From assembly GCF_014207935.1 (NCBI RefSeq), contig NZ_JACHLL010000004.1, positions 124,001 to 188,000 on the forward strand: a stretch of 64,000 nucleotides of DNA. Direction: 5' to 3'. A program made the translations under genes and the position numbers. Source of the stretch: Pseudomonas fluvialis. Its GTDB lineage: Bacteria > Pseudomonadota > Gammaproteobacteria > Pseudomonadales > Pseudomonadaceae. Below are positions 1 to 8,804 of the stretch, piece after piece; within the stretch, counting starts at the first letter, position 1, and each line of letters starts with the position of its first letter. Below the pieces are notes generated by a model. That model did no database searches. It saw only the letters and a list, made by a program, of their open reading frames with translations, and was not told the origin of the DNA.

Positions 1-1
1 G

Positions 2-922
2 GTCAGTCTGATCTGCCTGACCCTGTTCCTCAAGGTCTGGCAACCGGCCCGCGCAGCCAAGGCCGCCGTTGCCGGCGTCAGTGCCGAGGTCAGCGCCTTC
101 GCTGGCGGCTTCGGCGGCGCGCGCAGTACCCTGCCCTCGCCGTACAGCTTCGGAGAAATCCTCAAGGCCTGGTCGCCGTTCCTCATCCTCACCGTGCTGG
201 TGACAATCTGGACCCTCAAGCCGTTCAAGGCCCTGTTCGCCCCCGGCGGTGCGCTCGAGCAGCTGGTGTTCCTCTTCGCCATCCCGCACCTCGACCAGCT
301 GGTGATCAAGGTCGCGCCGATCGTGACCAACGCCACGGCTATCCCAGCCATCTTCAAGCTTGACCCGATCTCGGCCACCGGTACGGCGATCTTCTTCTCC
401 GCGCTGATTTCCATGCTGGTACTGAAGATCGACCTGAAGAGCGGTCTGAGCACCCTCAAGGAAACCTTCGTCGAGCTGAAGTGGCCGATCCTCTCCATCG
501 GCATGGTGCTGGCCTTCGCCTTCGTCACCAACTTCTCCGGCATGTCCACCACCCTGGCCCTGGTGCTGGCCGGCACCGGCGTGCTGTTCCCGTTCTTCTC
601 GCCGTTCCTCGGCTGGCTGGGCGTGTTCCTCACCGGCTCGGACACCTCGTCCAACGCCCTGTTCGGCTCGCTGCAGGCCACCACTGCGCACCAGATCGGG
701 GTCAACGACACCCTGTTGGTGGCCGCCAACACCAGCGGCGGCGTGACCGGCAAGATGATCTCGCCGCAATCCATCGCCGTAGCCTGCGCCGCCACCGGCA
801 TGGTCGGCCGCGAGTCGGACCTGTTCCGTTTCACCCTCAAGCACAGCCTGATCTTCGCCACCTTCGTCGGCCTGATCACCCTGGCCCAGGCCTACGTCTT
901 CACCGGCATGCTGGTGCACTAA
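2..922 (+). CDS. lldP: L-lactate permease, C-terminal part (start outside window)
   Basis: This is the C-terminal 306 residues of an integral-membrane lactate permease of the LctP family, which imports lactate with protons. The frame is open from base 2; an internal GTG at 194 is not the true start. Several long hydrophobic segments are visible, and the family's conserved stretch with [10 protein letters not shown] (around base 640) and [10 protein letters not shown] (around base 730) is present. It is followed by lldD and a D-lactate dehydrogenase, so the operon imports and oxidises both lactate isomers. Identity is strong from motifs and context; the missing N-terminus prevents a length check. 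Confidence 0.93.
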   Translation, partial: VSLICLTLFLKVWQPARAAKAAVAGVSAEVSAFAGGFGGARSTLPSPYSFGEILKAWSPFLILTVLVTIWTLKPFKALFAPGGALEQLVFLFAIPHLDQLVIKVAPIVTNATAIPAIFKLDPISATGTAIFFSALISMLVLKIDLKSGLSTLKETFVELKWPILSIGMVLAFAFVTNFSGMSTTLALVLAGTGVLFPFFSPFLGWLGVFLTGSDTSSNALFGSLQATTAHQIGVNDTLLVAANTSGGVTGKMISPQSIAVACAATGMVGRESDLFRFTLKHSLIFATFVGLITLAQAYVFTGMLVH

Positions 923-930
923 GGTTTACC

Positions 931-950
931 GCCGGGCCGCAAGGCCCGGC
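931..950 (+). other. intercistronic hairpin between lldP and lldD
   Basis: A perfect 8-bp stem, GCCGGGCC/GGCCCGGC, closes a GCAA (GNRA-type) tetraloop in the 52-base gap between the two genes. There is no U-run behind it, so it is not an ordinary terminator. It is more likely to stabilise the 3' end of the upstream message or act as a weak attenuator; this role is inferred. Confidence 0.5.
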
Positions 951-974
951 CTCAGCTCAGGGAAATCTGCAGCC

Positions 975-2129
975 ATGATCATCTCCGCCTCTACCGACTA
1001 CCGCGAAGCCGCCCGGCGCAAGCTGCCGCCCTTCCTGTTCCATTACATCGACGGCGGCGCCTATGCCGAGCACACGCTCAAGCGCAACGTCGCCGACCTG
1101 GCCGACATTGCCCTGCGCCAGCGCGTGCTGAAGAACATGGCCGAGCTGAGCCTGGAAACCGAGCTGTTCGGCGAGAAGCTGGCCATGCCGGTGGCCCTGG
1201 CCCCGGTCGGCCTGACCGGTATGTACGCACGCCGCGGCGAGGTGCAGGCAGCCAAGGCGGCAGCGGCCAAGGGCATTCCCTTCACCCTGTCCACCGTCTC
1301 GGTCTGCCCCATCGAGGAAGTGGCGCCGGCCATAGACAGGCCCATGTGGTTCCAGCTCTATGTGCTGAAGGACCGCGGCTTCATGCGCAACGCCTTGGAG
1401 CGCGCCAAGGCCGCCGGCGTCACCACCCTGGTGTTCACCGTTGACATGCCCACCCCCGGCGCGCGCTACCGTGACGCCCACTCCGGCATGAGCGGTCCCA
1501 ACGCCGCCCTGCGTCGTGTGCTGCAGGCCATGACCCACCCGGCCTGGGCCTGGGACGTGGGCCTGCTGGGCAAGCCTCATGACCTGGGCAATATCTCCAC
1601 CTACCGTGGCAACCCCACCGGCCTGGCCGACTATATCGGCTGGTTGGGCGCCAATTTCGACCCGTCGATCTCCTGGAAAGACCTAGAGTGGATCCGCGAC
1701 TTCTGGGACGGCCCGATGGTGATCAAGGGCATCCTCGACCCCGAGGATGCCCGCGACGCGGTGAAGTTCGGCGCCGACGGCATCGTCGTGTCCAACCACG
1801 GCGGTCGCCAGCTCGACGGCGTGCTGTCCAGCGCCCGCGCCCTGCCGGCCATCGCCGACGCGGTGAAGGGCGAGATCAAGATTCTCGCCGACTCCGGCAT
1901 CCGCACCGGCCTGGACGTGGTGCGCATGCTTGCCCTCGGCGCCGACGCGGTGATGCTCGGCCGCGCCTTCGTTTACGCCCTGGCCGCTGCCGGCGGTGCC
2001 GGGGTGAGCAACCTGCTGGAGCTGTTCGACAAGGAAATGCGCGTGGCCATGACCCTCACCGGCGCCCGCTCGATCGGCGAGATCGGCGCCGACTCACTGG
2101 TGCGCGAACTGCGCCACGCTGCGTCCTGA
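975..2129 (+). CDS. lldD: L-lactate dehydrogenase (FMN, quinone-linked)
   Basis: Membrane-associated flavoenzyme oxidising L-lactate to pyruvate and passing electrons to the quinone pool. The 384-residue length is close to that of E. coli LldD. The FMN-dependent alpha-hydroxy-acid dehydrogenase fold is clear: [11 protein letters not shown] near residue 73, the active-site SNHGGRQLD with catalytic His275, and a C-terminal [11 protein letters not shown] phosphate-binding segment. It lies between lldP and a D-lactate dehydrogenase on the same strand. A second member of this family sits at the far end of the window (60187-61341). Confidence 0.96.
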   Translation: MIISASTDYREAARRKLPPFLFHYIDGGAYAEHTLKRNVADLADIALRQRVLKNMAELSLETELFGEKLAMPVALAPVGLTGMYARRGEVQAAKAAAAKGIPFTLSTVSVCPIEEVAPAIDRPMWFQLYVLKDRGFMRNALERAKAAGVTTLVFTVDMPTPGARYRDAHSGMSGPNAALRRVLQAMTHPAWAWDVGLLGKPHDLGNISTYRGNPTGLADYIGWLGANFDPSISWKDLEWIRDFWDGPMVIKGILDPEDARDAVKFGADGIVVSNHGGRQLDGVLSSARALPAIADAVKGEIKILADSGIRTGLDVVRMLALGADAVMLGRAFVYALAAAGGAGVSNLLELFDKEMRVAMTLTGARSIGEIGADSLVRELRHAAS

Positions 2130-2142
2130 CCCCGGAGCCGCC

Positions 2143-4944
2143 ATGAGCCTGCCTGCCGCCTTTCTCGCTGCCACCGCCCGCCTGATCCCGGAAGAACGGC
2201 GCTTCGACGACCCGCTGTCGACCCTGGCCTTCGGCACCGACGCCAGCTTCTACCGGCTGATTCCGCAGCTGGTGATCCGCGTCGAAAGCGAGCGGGAGGT
2301 GATCGAGCTGCTCAAGCTGGCCGGCGCCCACCGCGTGCCGGTGACCTTCCGCGCCGCCGGCACCAGTCTCTCCGGGCAGGCGATTTCCGACTCGGTGCTG
2401 ATCGTGCTCGGCGACAACTGGAACGGCCGCGAGATTCGCGCGGGCGGCGCACAGATCCGCCTGCAGCCGGGCGTGATCGGTGCCAGCGCCAACGCCGTAC
2501 TGGCCCCGCTGCAGCGCAAGATCGGCCCCGATCCGGCGTCCATCGCCGCGGCCAAGATCGGCGGCATAGTCGCCAACAACTCCAGCGGCATGTGCTGCGG
2601 CACCGCGCAGAACAGCTACCACACCCTGGCCGGCCTGCGCCTGGTGCTGGCCGACGGCACGCTCGTGGATACCGAAGACTCGGCCAGCGTCACGGCCTTC
2701 CGCGCCAGCCATGCGGGGCTGCTGGCGCAGTTGGCCGAACTGGGCCGACAGACCCGCGCCAACACCGAACTGGCGGCGAAGATCCGCCACAAGTACCGGC
2801 TGAAGAACACCACCGGCCTGTCGCTGAATGCGCTGGTCGATTTCGATGAACCGCTGGATATCTTGAGCCACCTGATGGTCGGTTCCGAAGGCACACTGAG
2901 CTTTATCAGCGCGGTGACCTACCACACCGTGCCCGAACACCCGCACAAGGCCAGCGCGCTTTTGGTATTCCCCGATGTGGAAAGCTGCTGCCGTGCCGTA
3001 CCGGTGCTCAGGCAGCAGCCGGTATCGGCCGTGGAACTGCTGGACCGGCGCAGCCTGCGCTCGGTGCAGGACAAGCCCGGCATGCCCGAGTGGGTCAAAA
3101 GCCTCTCGAACGGCGCCTGCGCCCTGCTGATCGAGTCGCGCGCCGCCTCGGCCTCCGTGCTGGCCGAGCAGATCGAACGGATCATGGCCTCCATCGCCGA
3201 ATTCCCGCTGGAGAAGCGCGTCGACTTCAGCAGCGACCCCGCCGTGTACAACCAGCTGTGGAAGATGCGCAAGGACACCTTCCCCGCTGTCGGCGCGGTA
3301 CGCGCCACCGGCACCACGGTGATTATCGAGGACGTGACCTTCCCGGTCGAAGCACTGGCCGAGGGCGTCAACCGCCTGCTCGAACTGCTCGATCGCCACG
3401 GCTACTTTGAAGCGATCATTTTCGGCCACGCCCTGGAAGGCAACCTGCACTTCGTCTTCACCCAGGGCTTCGACGACCCGGCCCAAGTCGCCCGCTACGA
3501 CGCCTTCATGGGTGAGGTAGCGCAACTTGTGGCGGTGGAGTTCGGCGGCGCGCTCAAGGCCGAGCACGGCACCGGACGCAATATGGCGCCCTTTGTGGAG
3601 CTGGAGTGGGGTAGCGAGGCCTACCGACTGATGTGGGCCATCAAGCGCCTGCTCGATCCGCAAGGCATCCTCAATCCGGACGTGATCCTCTCCGAAGACC
3701 GCGAGCTGCACCTGAAAAACCTCAAGCCGCTGCCGGCCGCCGACGCGATCGTCGACAAGTGCATCGAGTGCGGCTTCTGCGAGCCGGTCTGCCCCTCGCG
3801 CGGCCTGACCCTGACGCCGCGCCAGCGCATCGTCATCTGGCGCGATATCCAGGCCAGGAAACGCGCGGGCATCGACACCCGCGAGCTGGAAGCCGCCTAC
3901 CAGCACCACGGCCTCGACACCTGCGCGGCCACCGGCCTGTGCGCCCAGCGCTGCCCGGTGGGCATCAATACCGGCGAGCTGGTGCGCAAGCTGCGCGGCC
4001 AACAGGCGCAGCACAGCGGCACGGCCGACTGGCTGGCCGGGCATTTCGCCACGGCCCTCAAGGGCGCCCGCCTCGGCCTGCTGGCCGCCGACAGCGCCCG
4101 CCGCCTGCTCGGTGCGCCGCGCCTGGCGCGCTGGGCCGCCGGTCTGCACCAGCAATTCGGCACACCGCTGTGGACGCCCGCCATGCCGCAGCCGGTGCAG
4201 CCACTGAAATGGATTGCGCCAGCGCCCAGCGACAAACCGCGGGTGGTCTACCTGCCCGCCTGCGTATCGCGCGCCATGGGCCCGGCCTTCGCCGATGCCG
4301 AGCAGACCAGCCTGCTGGACAAGACCCGCGCCCTGCTTGAGAAGGCCGGCTTCGAGGTGATCTTCCCCGCGGAGCTGGACAACCTCTGCTGCGGCCAGCC
4401 CTTCACCTCCAAGGGCTATGCGCAGCAGGGCGACGCCAAGCGCGACGAGCTGCTGGCAGCCCTGCTCAGCGCCAGCCGCAACGGCCAGGACCCTATCTAC
4501 TGCGACACCAGCCCCTGCACCCTGCGACTGGTACAGGGCAACGCCGACCAACGACTGCGCCTGTACGACCCTGTGAAATTCATCCGCGAAGAGCTGCTGG
4601 ACAGGCTGGAGATCACCCCACAGGAAGCGCCGGTGGCGGTCCACGTCACCTGCTCCACCCAGCACCTGGGCGAGGCCGAGCACCTGATCGAGATCGCCCG
4701 GCGCTGCGCGAAGACGGTGGTGATCCCGGAGGGAATCCATTGCTGCGGCTTCGCCGGCGACAAGGGCTTTACCACGCCAGAGCTGAACGCCCATGCGCTA
4801 CGTTCGCTGAAGGATGCAGTTCAGATCTGTGAGGAAGGCATCTCGACCAGTCGCACCTGCGAGATCGGCCTGTCGACCCACAGCGGCATCGACTACCACT
4901 CGCTGGTCTACCTGCTGGACCGGGTCAGTCGACCCCACCACTAA
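2143..4944 (+). CDS. dld: FAD/Fe-S D-lactate dehydrogenase (Dld-II/GlcD-like)
   Basis: A 933-residue enzyme that probably oxidises D-lactate to pyruvate independently of NAD. The N-terminal half is a FAD_binding_4/GlcD-type oxidase domain (RAAGTSLSGQA near residue 67, then PDPASIAAAKIGGIVANNSSG). A ferredoxin-like segment begins at Cys540 (CIECGFCEPVCP) with a second cluster motif GLCAQRCP. The C-terminal third carries the two CCG-type cysteine-rich signatures (CCGQPF and CCGFAGDKG) found in quinone-linked partners. The ATG is preceded by GGAG 7 bases upstream, 13 bases after lldD. The same order, lldP-lldD-dld, is known in Pseudomonas. A related glycolate or 2-hydroxyglutarate role is possible but less likely here. 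Confidence 0.9.
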   Translation: MSLPAAFLAATARLIPEERRFDDPLSTLAFGTDASFYRLIPQLVIRVESEREVIELLKLAGAHRVPVTFRAAGTSLSGQAISDSVLIVLGDNWNGREIRAGGAQIRLQPGVIGASANAVLAPLQRKIGPDPASIAAAKIGGIVANNSSGMCCGTAQNSYHTLAGLRLVLADGTLVDTEDSASVTAFRASHAGLLAQLAELGRQTRANTELAAKIRHKYRLKNTTGLSLNALVDFDEPLDILSHLMVGSEGTLSFISAVTYHTVPEHPHKASALLVFPDVESCCRAVPVLRQQPVSAVELLDRRSLRSVQDKPGMPEWVKSLSNGACALLIESRAASASVLAEQIERIMASIAEFPLEKRVDFSSDPAVYNQLWKMRKDTFPAVGAVRATGTTVIIEDVTFPVEALAEGVNRLLELLDRHGYFEAIIFGHALEGNLHFVFTQGFDDPAQVARYDAFMGEVAQLVAVEFGGALKAEHGTGRNMAPFVELEWGSEAYRLMWAIKRLLDPQGILNPDVILSEDRELHLKNLKPLPAADAIVDKCIECGFCEPVCPSRGLTLTPRQRIVIWRDIQARKRAGIDTRELEAAYQHHGLDTCAATGLCAQRCPVGINTGELVRKLRGQQAQHSGTADWLAGHFATALKGARLGLLAADSARRLLGAPRLARWAAGLHQQFGTPLWTPAMPQPVQPLKWIAPAPSDKPRVVYLPACVSRAMGPAFADAEQTSLLDKTRALLEKAGFEVIFPAELDNLCCGQPFTSKGYAQQGDAKRDELLAALLSASRNGQDPIYCDTSPCTLRLVQGNADQRLRLYDPVKFIREELLDRLEITPQEAPVAVHVTCSTQHLGEAEHLIEIARRCAKTVVIPEGIHCCGFAGDKGFTTPELNAHALRSLKDAVQICEEGISTSRTCEIGLSTHSGIDYHSLVYLLDRVSRPHH

Positions 4945-4973
4945 AGCTCAAGGTGCGTGCTCTGCACGTTTCA

Positions 4974-5000
4974 GACCCCGCCCCGGCGGGGTCTTTTTTT
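4974..5000 (+). terminator. Rho-independent terminator of the lactate operon
   Basis: The arms GACCCCGC and GCGGGGTC form an 8-bp stem with a 4-base loop, directly followed by a run of seven Ts. It lies 29 bases after the dld stop codon and ends the lldPD-dld transcript. Confidence 0.9.
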
Positions 5001-5075
5001 GACCGTTCGGCAGCCGGACCAGGCAAGCTCCCGCCACGCGTTAGGCTGACCCTACAGCTCAAAGGAGTCGCCGCC

Positions 5076-5321
5076 ATGCGCCGGACCTGCCTGTTTGTCG
5101 CCAGTCTGCTGATGAGTACCGGATTGTGGGCCATGCACTGTCCGCAGGACATGGCGCGTATCGATGCCCTGCTCGCCGAAAACCCGGCTGTCAGTGTCGA
5201 ACAGCTGGCCGAGGTCCGCCGACTGCGGGCGGAGGGAGAGGCCCTGCACAAGGCAGGTGATCACGCCGGCTCGATGAAGGTGCTGCAGCAGGCCCTGGAC
5301 CTGCTGCAGGCACCTAACTGA
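5076..5321 (+). CDS. small exported protein, unknown function
   Basis: An 81-residue protein. The chosen ATG has an AAAGGAG ribosome site 8 bases upstream; the open frame extends to 4953, but that would run through the upstream terminator. The N-terminus (RRTCLFVASLLMSTGLWAM) is a signal peptide with likely cleavage after LWA. The mature part is a short helical hairpin rich in Leu, Ala and Glu, containing CPQDMARIDALLAE and a TPR-like ALHKAGDHAGSMKVLQQAL. No function recognised. It ends 1 base before the stop of the convergent sulfatase gene. Confidence 0.75.
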   Translation: MRRTCLFVASLLMSTGLWAMHCPQDMARIDALLAENPAVSVEQLAEVRRLRAEGEALHKAGDHAGSMKVLQQALDLLQAPN

Positions 5322-5322
5322 C

Positions 5323-7311
5323 TCAGAACTCGCGGGTGACGATCGGGAAGGTGCCGTCCGGCTTGCCCAGCAGACCGAAGAACTTCGCCAGATCCAGCGT
5401 ACTGCCCTGCAGGCTGACTTCGCTGGAGGTCAGCAGGTCCTTGGCGCCCGCCTGACCGCTGACCATCTGCAGGAAGAAGCCCTTGGTCAGGGTCAACCCG
5501 GCATCGGTCGCCACCTCTTCGCCCTCGGCCAGCCGGCGGTGGTGCAGTACCGAGTTCTCCAGCCAGAGCAGATAACGCTCGCCGCTGTCGGAGAAGTTCA
5601 GCGCAATGCGCAGGCCGAGATCCTTGGCGTCTTCAGCGCGCAGCTTGGTGGCCATCACATCGAGGAAAAGCTCGGTCTCGGTGTGTGCCAGCAGATCCAG
5701 CATCATCACCGGGGTGACGCCCTCCTTGGGCCGACCCTGACGCAGCTCCTGGGCGCCGGTCAGGTAAAAGTTGCGCCAGGGCGCCGACTCGGCCACATAG
5801 CCCATCTGCTCGAACGCCTGCGCCTGGATCTCACGAGCATCGCGATTGCCCGGATCGGCATACACCAGTTGCTTGCTCAGCTCGGCACTCCAGCGGTAAT
5901 CACCGCGGGCATAGGCCTCGCGGGCGGCGCTCAGCAGTTTGTCGGGACCACCGGCCAGCGCCACATAGCCCTTGGCAGCCTCCACCGGCGGTAGCGGGTC
6001 GAGGTTGGCCGGATTGGCGTCGAACCAGCCCAGATAGAACTGGTAGATGCCACGCACGTTGTGCTTGAGCGTGCCGTAGTAGCCGTGCACGTGCAGGTGA
6101 CGCTCCAGCGACTCCGGCAGTTTGAGCATTTCGGCGATTTCCGGAGCTGTGTAGCCCTCGTTCATCAGGCGCACGGTCTGGTCGTGCATGTAACGGTAGA
6201 CGTCACGCTGGGCCACCAGGAACTCGTCGATCGACTGGCCTCCCCAGATCGGCCAGTGGTGCTGGTTGAACAGCACCTCGGCATCGCCGATCTGCGCACG
6301 GGTTGCCTCGATATAGTCCGACCACTTGAGCGAGTCGCGCACCTTGGCGCCGCGCAGGGTGTAAAGATTGTGCATGGTCTGCGACAGCAGCTCCGCACCG
6401 CCGAAGGCCTTCAGATCGGGCAGCGCGAAGGTCATCTCGGCCGGCGCCTCGCTGCCGGGCACGCTGTGGAAGACGAAGCGTACTCCGTCGACCTCGACCT
6501 CCTCGCTGGGCTGGCTGACCAGCCGGGTCGGTGGCAGCACGCCCATGTGGCCAAAGCCCACGGCTTTGCCCAGTCCGGTGTCCACGGCGCCTTCGGGCGA
6601 GCGCGGCAGCAGCTTGCCGTACATGTAGGTGGCACGGCGGGCCATGGCCACGCCCATCATCAGGTTCTCGCTGGTGGCCTCCTCCATGAACCCGGACGGC
6701 GCAATTACCGGCACCTGACGCGCGCGGGCCTCCTCGGCACTCAACACGCCCAGCGCACCGCCGAAGTGGTCGACATGGCTGTGGGTGAAGATCACCGCCG
6801 ATACCGACTGGTTGCCCAGATGCTTGCGGGCAAAGGCAATCGCATATTCGGCGGTCTCGCGTGCGGTCAGCGGGTCGATCACGATCAAGCCGCTCTTGCC
6901 CTGCACCAGCGTCAGGTTGGCCAGGTCGAAACCACGCAGCTGCCAGATCCCTTCGGTGACCTTGAACAGACCCGCCTGATTGTTCAGCACGGCCTGGCGC
7001 CACAGACTCGGATTGACGGTATCCGGAGCCTGCCCCTGAAGGAAACTGAAACCCTCGAAATCCCACACCAGGTTGCCTTCGCTATCGCGCACCTGGCCAC
7101 TGGGCGAGGCAATCAGACCGCGCCGCACATTCTTCAGCTCGGCCTCGATATCCAGCGAATAACGCGCAGCCACGTCCGCGTTGGCCGCACGGGTCTGTTC
7201 GCTGGCCTTGCCAGCTACGCCGCCGGCAACAGGTGCGGAAGACCCGGACTGATCACAGGCAGCCAGCCCCAGCAACAGGGGCAAAGCCAGTACACGTAAT
7301 GCATTGGACAT
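5323..7311 (-). CDS. SdsA-type alkyl sulfatase, predicted lipoprotein
   Basis: A 662-residue zinc hydrolase of the class III alkylsulfatase family (SdsA1/YjcS), which cleaves SDS-like alkyl sulfates to alcohol and sulfate. The metallo-beta-lactamase motif THSHVDH supplies H177, H179, D181 and H182; the dimerisation and SCP2-like C-terminal domains follow, including the characteristic YYGTLKHN...YQFYLGWFDANPANL region. The ATG at 7311 is chosen because it begins a lipoprotein signal (ALPLLLGLAAC, Cys19). The open frame could extend 51 codons further upstream but would overrun the regulator. It is divergent from a LysR gene, as sdsA1 is from sdsB1. Confidence 0.9.
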   Translation of the reverse strand: MSNALRVLALPLLLGLAACDQSGSSAPVAGGVAGKASEQTRAANADVAARYSLDIEAELKNVRRGLIASPSGQVRDSEGNLVWDFEGFSFLQGQAPDTVNPSLWRQAVLNNQAGLFKVTEGIWQLRGFDLANLTLVQGKSGLIVIDPLTARETAEYAIAFARKHLGNQSVSAVIFTHSHVDHFGGALGVLSAEEARARQVPVIAPSGFMEEATSENLMMGVAMARRATYMYGKLLPRSPEGAVDTGLGKAVGFGHMGVLPPTRLVSQPSEEVEVDGVRFVFHSVPGSEAPAEMTFALPDLKAFGGAELLSQTMHNLYTLRGAKVRDSLKWSDYIEATRAQIGDAEVLFNQHHWPIWGGQSIDEFLVAQRDVYRYMHDQTVRLMNEGYTAPEIAEMLKLPESLERHLHVHGYYGTLKHNVRGIYQFYLGWFDANPANLDPLPPVEAAKGYVALAGGPDKLLSAAREAYARGDYRWSAELSKQLVYADPGNRDAREIQAQAFEQMGYVAESAPWRNFYLTGAQELRQGRPKEGVTPVMMLDLLAHTETELFLDVMATKLRAEDAKDLGLRIALNFSDSGERYLLWLENSVLHHRRLAEGEEVATDAGLTLTKGFFLQMVSGQAGAKDLLTSSEVSLQGSTLDLAKFFGLLGKPDGTFPIVTREF

Positions 7312-7411
7312 GACGAGGTCCTCAGTTCTGCTCGTTATGGGCAGAGCATTGCTCAGCGCATACAATGAGTCCAATGCATTTAAATCATTCAAACCATTAC
7401 ACGAAGGCATC
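7312..7411. promoter_or_regulatory. divergent promoter/operator region, sulfatase vs LysR
   Basis: These 100 bases separate two divergent genes and are noticeably AT-rich at their regulator-proximal end. Two perfect 8-base palindromes, AATGCATT and ATTTAAAT, overlap around 7373-7386. A LysR-type operator is expected here from the arrangement, but no single T-N11-A box can be assigned by eye. Confidence 0.5.
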
Positions 7412-8356
7412 ATGATCGACCTGCGCCACCTGCGCCATGTGCTGGCACTGGCCGAGCACCGCAATTTCGCCCGTGCCGCCGAGGCCCTGCACCTGACTCA
7501 GCCCGCGCTGAGCCGCAGTATCCAGGCTCTGGAATCGCACTTCGGCGAAACCCTGTTCGACCGCAGCCGCCGGGATGTCACCCCCACCGCCATGGGCGAA
7601 CTGCTGCTACGCCATGCCCGTCAGTTGAATCTGGCCGCCGCCGAACTGGAGCGTGATCTGCAACTGGCCCGCGGCATGGAGCTGGGCGAACTGCGCATCG
7701 GCGCCGGCCCCTTTGCCGGTGCCGCGCTGGTCGGCGCACCGGTGGGCCAACTGTGCCAACAGCATCCGCAGCTGCATGTGGAGGTGATCATCGCGCCCTG
7801 GCTGGAACTGCCCGAACGCCTGCAGCGCCGGGAGATCGACCTGCTGGTCGCCGACCTGCATGAAATCGAGACACTGGAAGACTATGAGCGCCTGCCCTTT
7901 GGCGAACACCTGACGCTGCCGGTGTGCCGTGCCGGCCACCCACTGAGCCGACAGACCGAGTTGTCACTGCCGGCGCTGCTGGATTACCCGCTGGCCGGGC
8001 CCAACCTGCCCCCGGCCGTCAGCCGGCAGTTTCTCGACAGGCTGCCCCACGCTCTACATCAGACGCTGCGTCAGCAACTGAAGCTGAGCATCACCTGCGA
8101 CAGCTCGCCGACGCTCAAGAGCATTCTGCTGCATTCCGATGCGGTCGCCGTATTGCCGCTGTTCATGGCCGAGGAGGAACTGCGCGATGGCCGCCTGGTC
8201 GCCCTGCCGCAACTCGATCCTGGCCTACACGGGCGCTTTGGCGTGGCCTGGCTGAAGGGACGACGCCTGTCACGACCAGCGCAGCGCTATATCGAGTTGC
8301 TGCAGGCGCATGACACCGTATTGGCCGGCCGCGAAGCTGACCTGCTGAGGCTTTAA
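7412..8356 (+). CDS. LysR-family transcriptional regulator (SdsB-like)
   Basis: A 314-residue regulator. The start at 7412 gives the canonical LysR N-terminus MIDLRHLRHVLALAEH, followed by the winged helix-turn-helix (NFARAAEALHLTQPALSRSIQALE) and the LysR substrate-binding domain. The longer frame back to 7304 would overlap the promoter. Being divergent from an alkylsulfatase gene, it most likely activates that gene in response to its substrate or product, as SdsB does; this is inferred from position. Its stop codon overlaps the stop of the convergent DUF1820 gene. Confidence 0.88.
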   Translation: MIDLRHLRHVLALAEHRNFARAAEALHLTQPALSRSIQALESHFGETLFDRSRRDVTPTAMGELLLRHARQLNLAAAELERDLQLARGMELGELRIGAGPFAGAALVGAPVGQLCQQHPQLHVEVIIAPWLELPERLQRREIDLLVADLHEIETLEDYERLPFGEHLTLPVCRAGHPLSRQTELSLPALLDYPLAGPNLPPAVSRQFLDRLPHALHQTLRQQLKLSITCDSSPTLKSILLHSDAVAVLPLFMAEEELRDGRLVALPQLDPGLHGRFGVAWLKGRRLSRPAQRYIELLQAHDTVLAGREADLLRL

Positions 8357-8679
8357 CGCTGGGGAATCGGCGGCATCGGGAAAGGCATGACATTGCCGAC
8401 CTGCGCCTCGGTCACCTTTGGGGTACCGATGCGCTCGACTTCGTCGATGCGAATGATGCTGGGCATCGGGATGAAGCTGCGCAGCACACCGTCGAACTGG
8501 GCCTTGAGCTTTTCCTCGCTGGGGTCGACCAGCATCTGGCTGCGCTCGCCAAACACCAGCTCTTCCACCTCGAGAAAGCCCCACAGTTCGCTCTGGAAGA
8601 TCTGCTTGGCATAGATCTCGAAGACCTGGCCCTGGCTCTGGAAGATCACCTTGAAGATGGGGTTTTCACGCTTGTTCAT
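8353..8679 (-). CDS. DUF1820 family protein
   Basis: A 108-residue cytosolic protein starting MNKRENPIFKVIF, a sequence typical of the DUF1820 family in Pseudomonas and relatives. The start at 8679 is chosen over an upstream ATG that would add 13 residues unlike the family. It is rich in charged residues and has no membrane segment. Function unknown. In the related genomes I remember, it precedes miaB divergently, as here. Confidence 0.8.
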   Translation of the reverse strand: MNKRENPIFKVIFQSQGQVFEIYAKQIFQSELWGFLEVEELVFGERSQMLVDPSEEKLKAQFDGVLRSFIPMPSIIRIDEVERIGTPKVTEAQVGNVMPFPMPPIPQR

Positions 8680-8764
8680 GCTGGGGAAGTGACGCCGGAA
8701 AAACGGGGCGCGCATCATAACAGCCGCTGGGCACGCGGAGCTAGGAAGGCTGCCCGACGGTCAC

Positions 8765-8770
8765 TATAAT
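8765..8770 (+). promoter_or_regulatory. sigma70-like -10 element upstream of miaB
   Basis: A perfect TATAAT lies 35 bases before the miaB ATG, directly followed by GCGC. No good -35 hexamer stands 16-18 bases upstream, so the assignment is tentative. Confidence 0.4.
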
Positions 8771-8804
8771 GCGCGGTCCTGTCATTACCCCCAGTGAAAC
8801 ACCC

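Noticed and set aside
2056..4794. 912-codon open frame antisense to the D-lactate dehydrogenase
   Set aside because: It mirrors a gene with clear FAD and Fe-S motifs; high-GC codon use leaves long stop-free antisense frames. The translation is low in complexity and has no motif.
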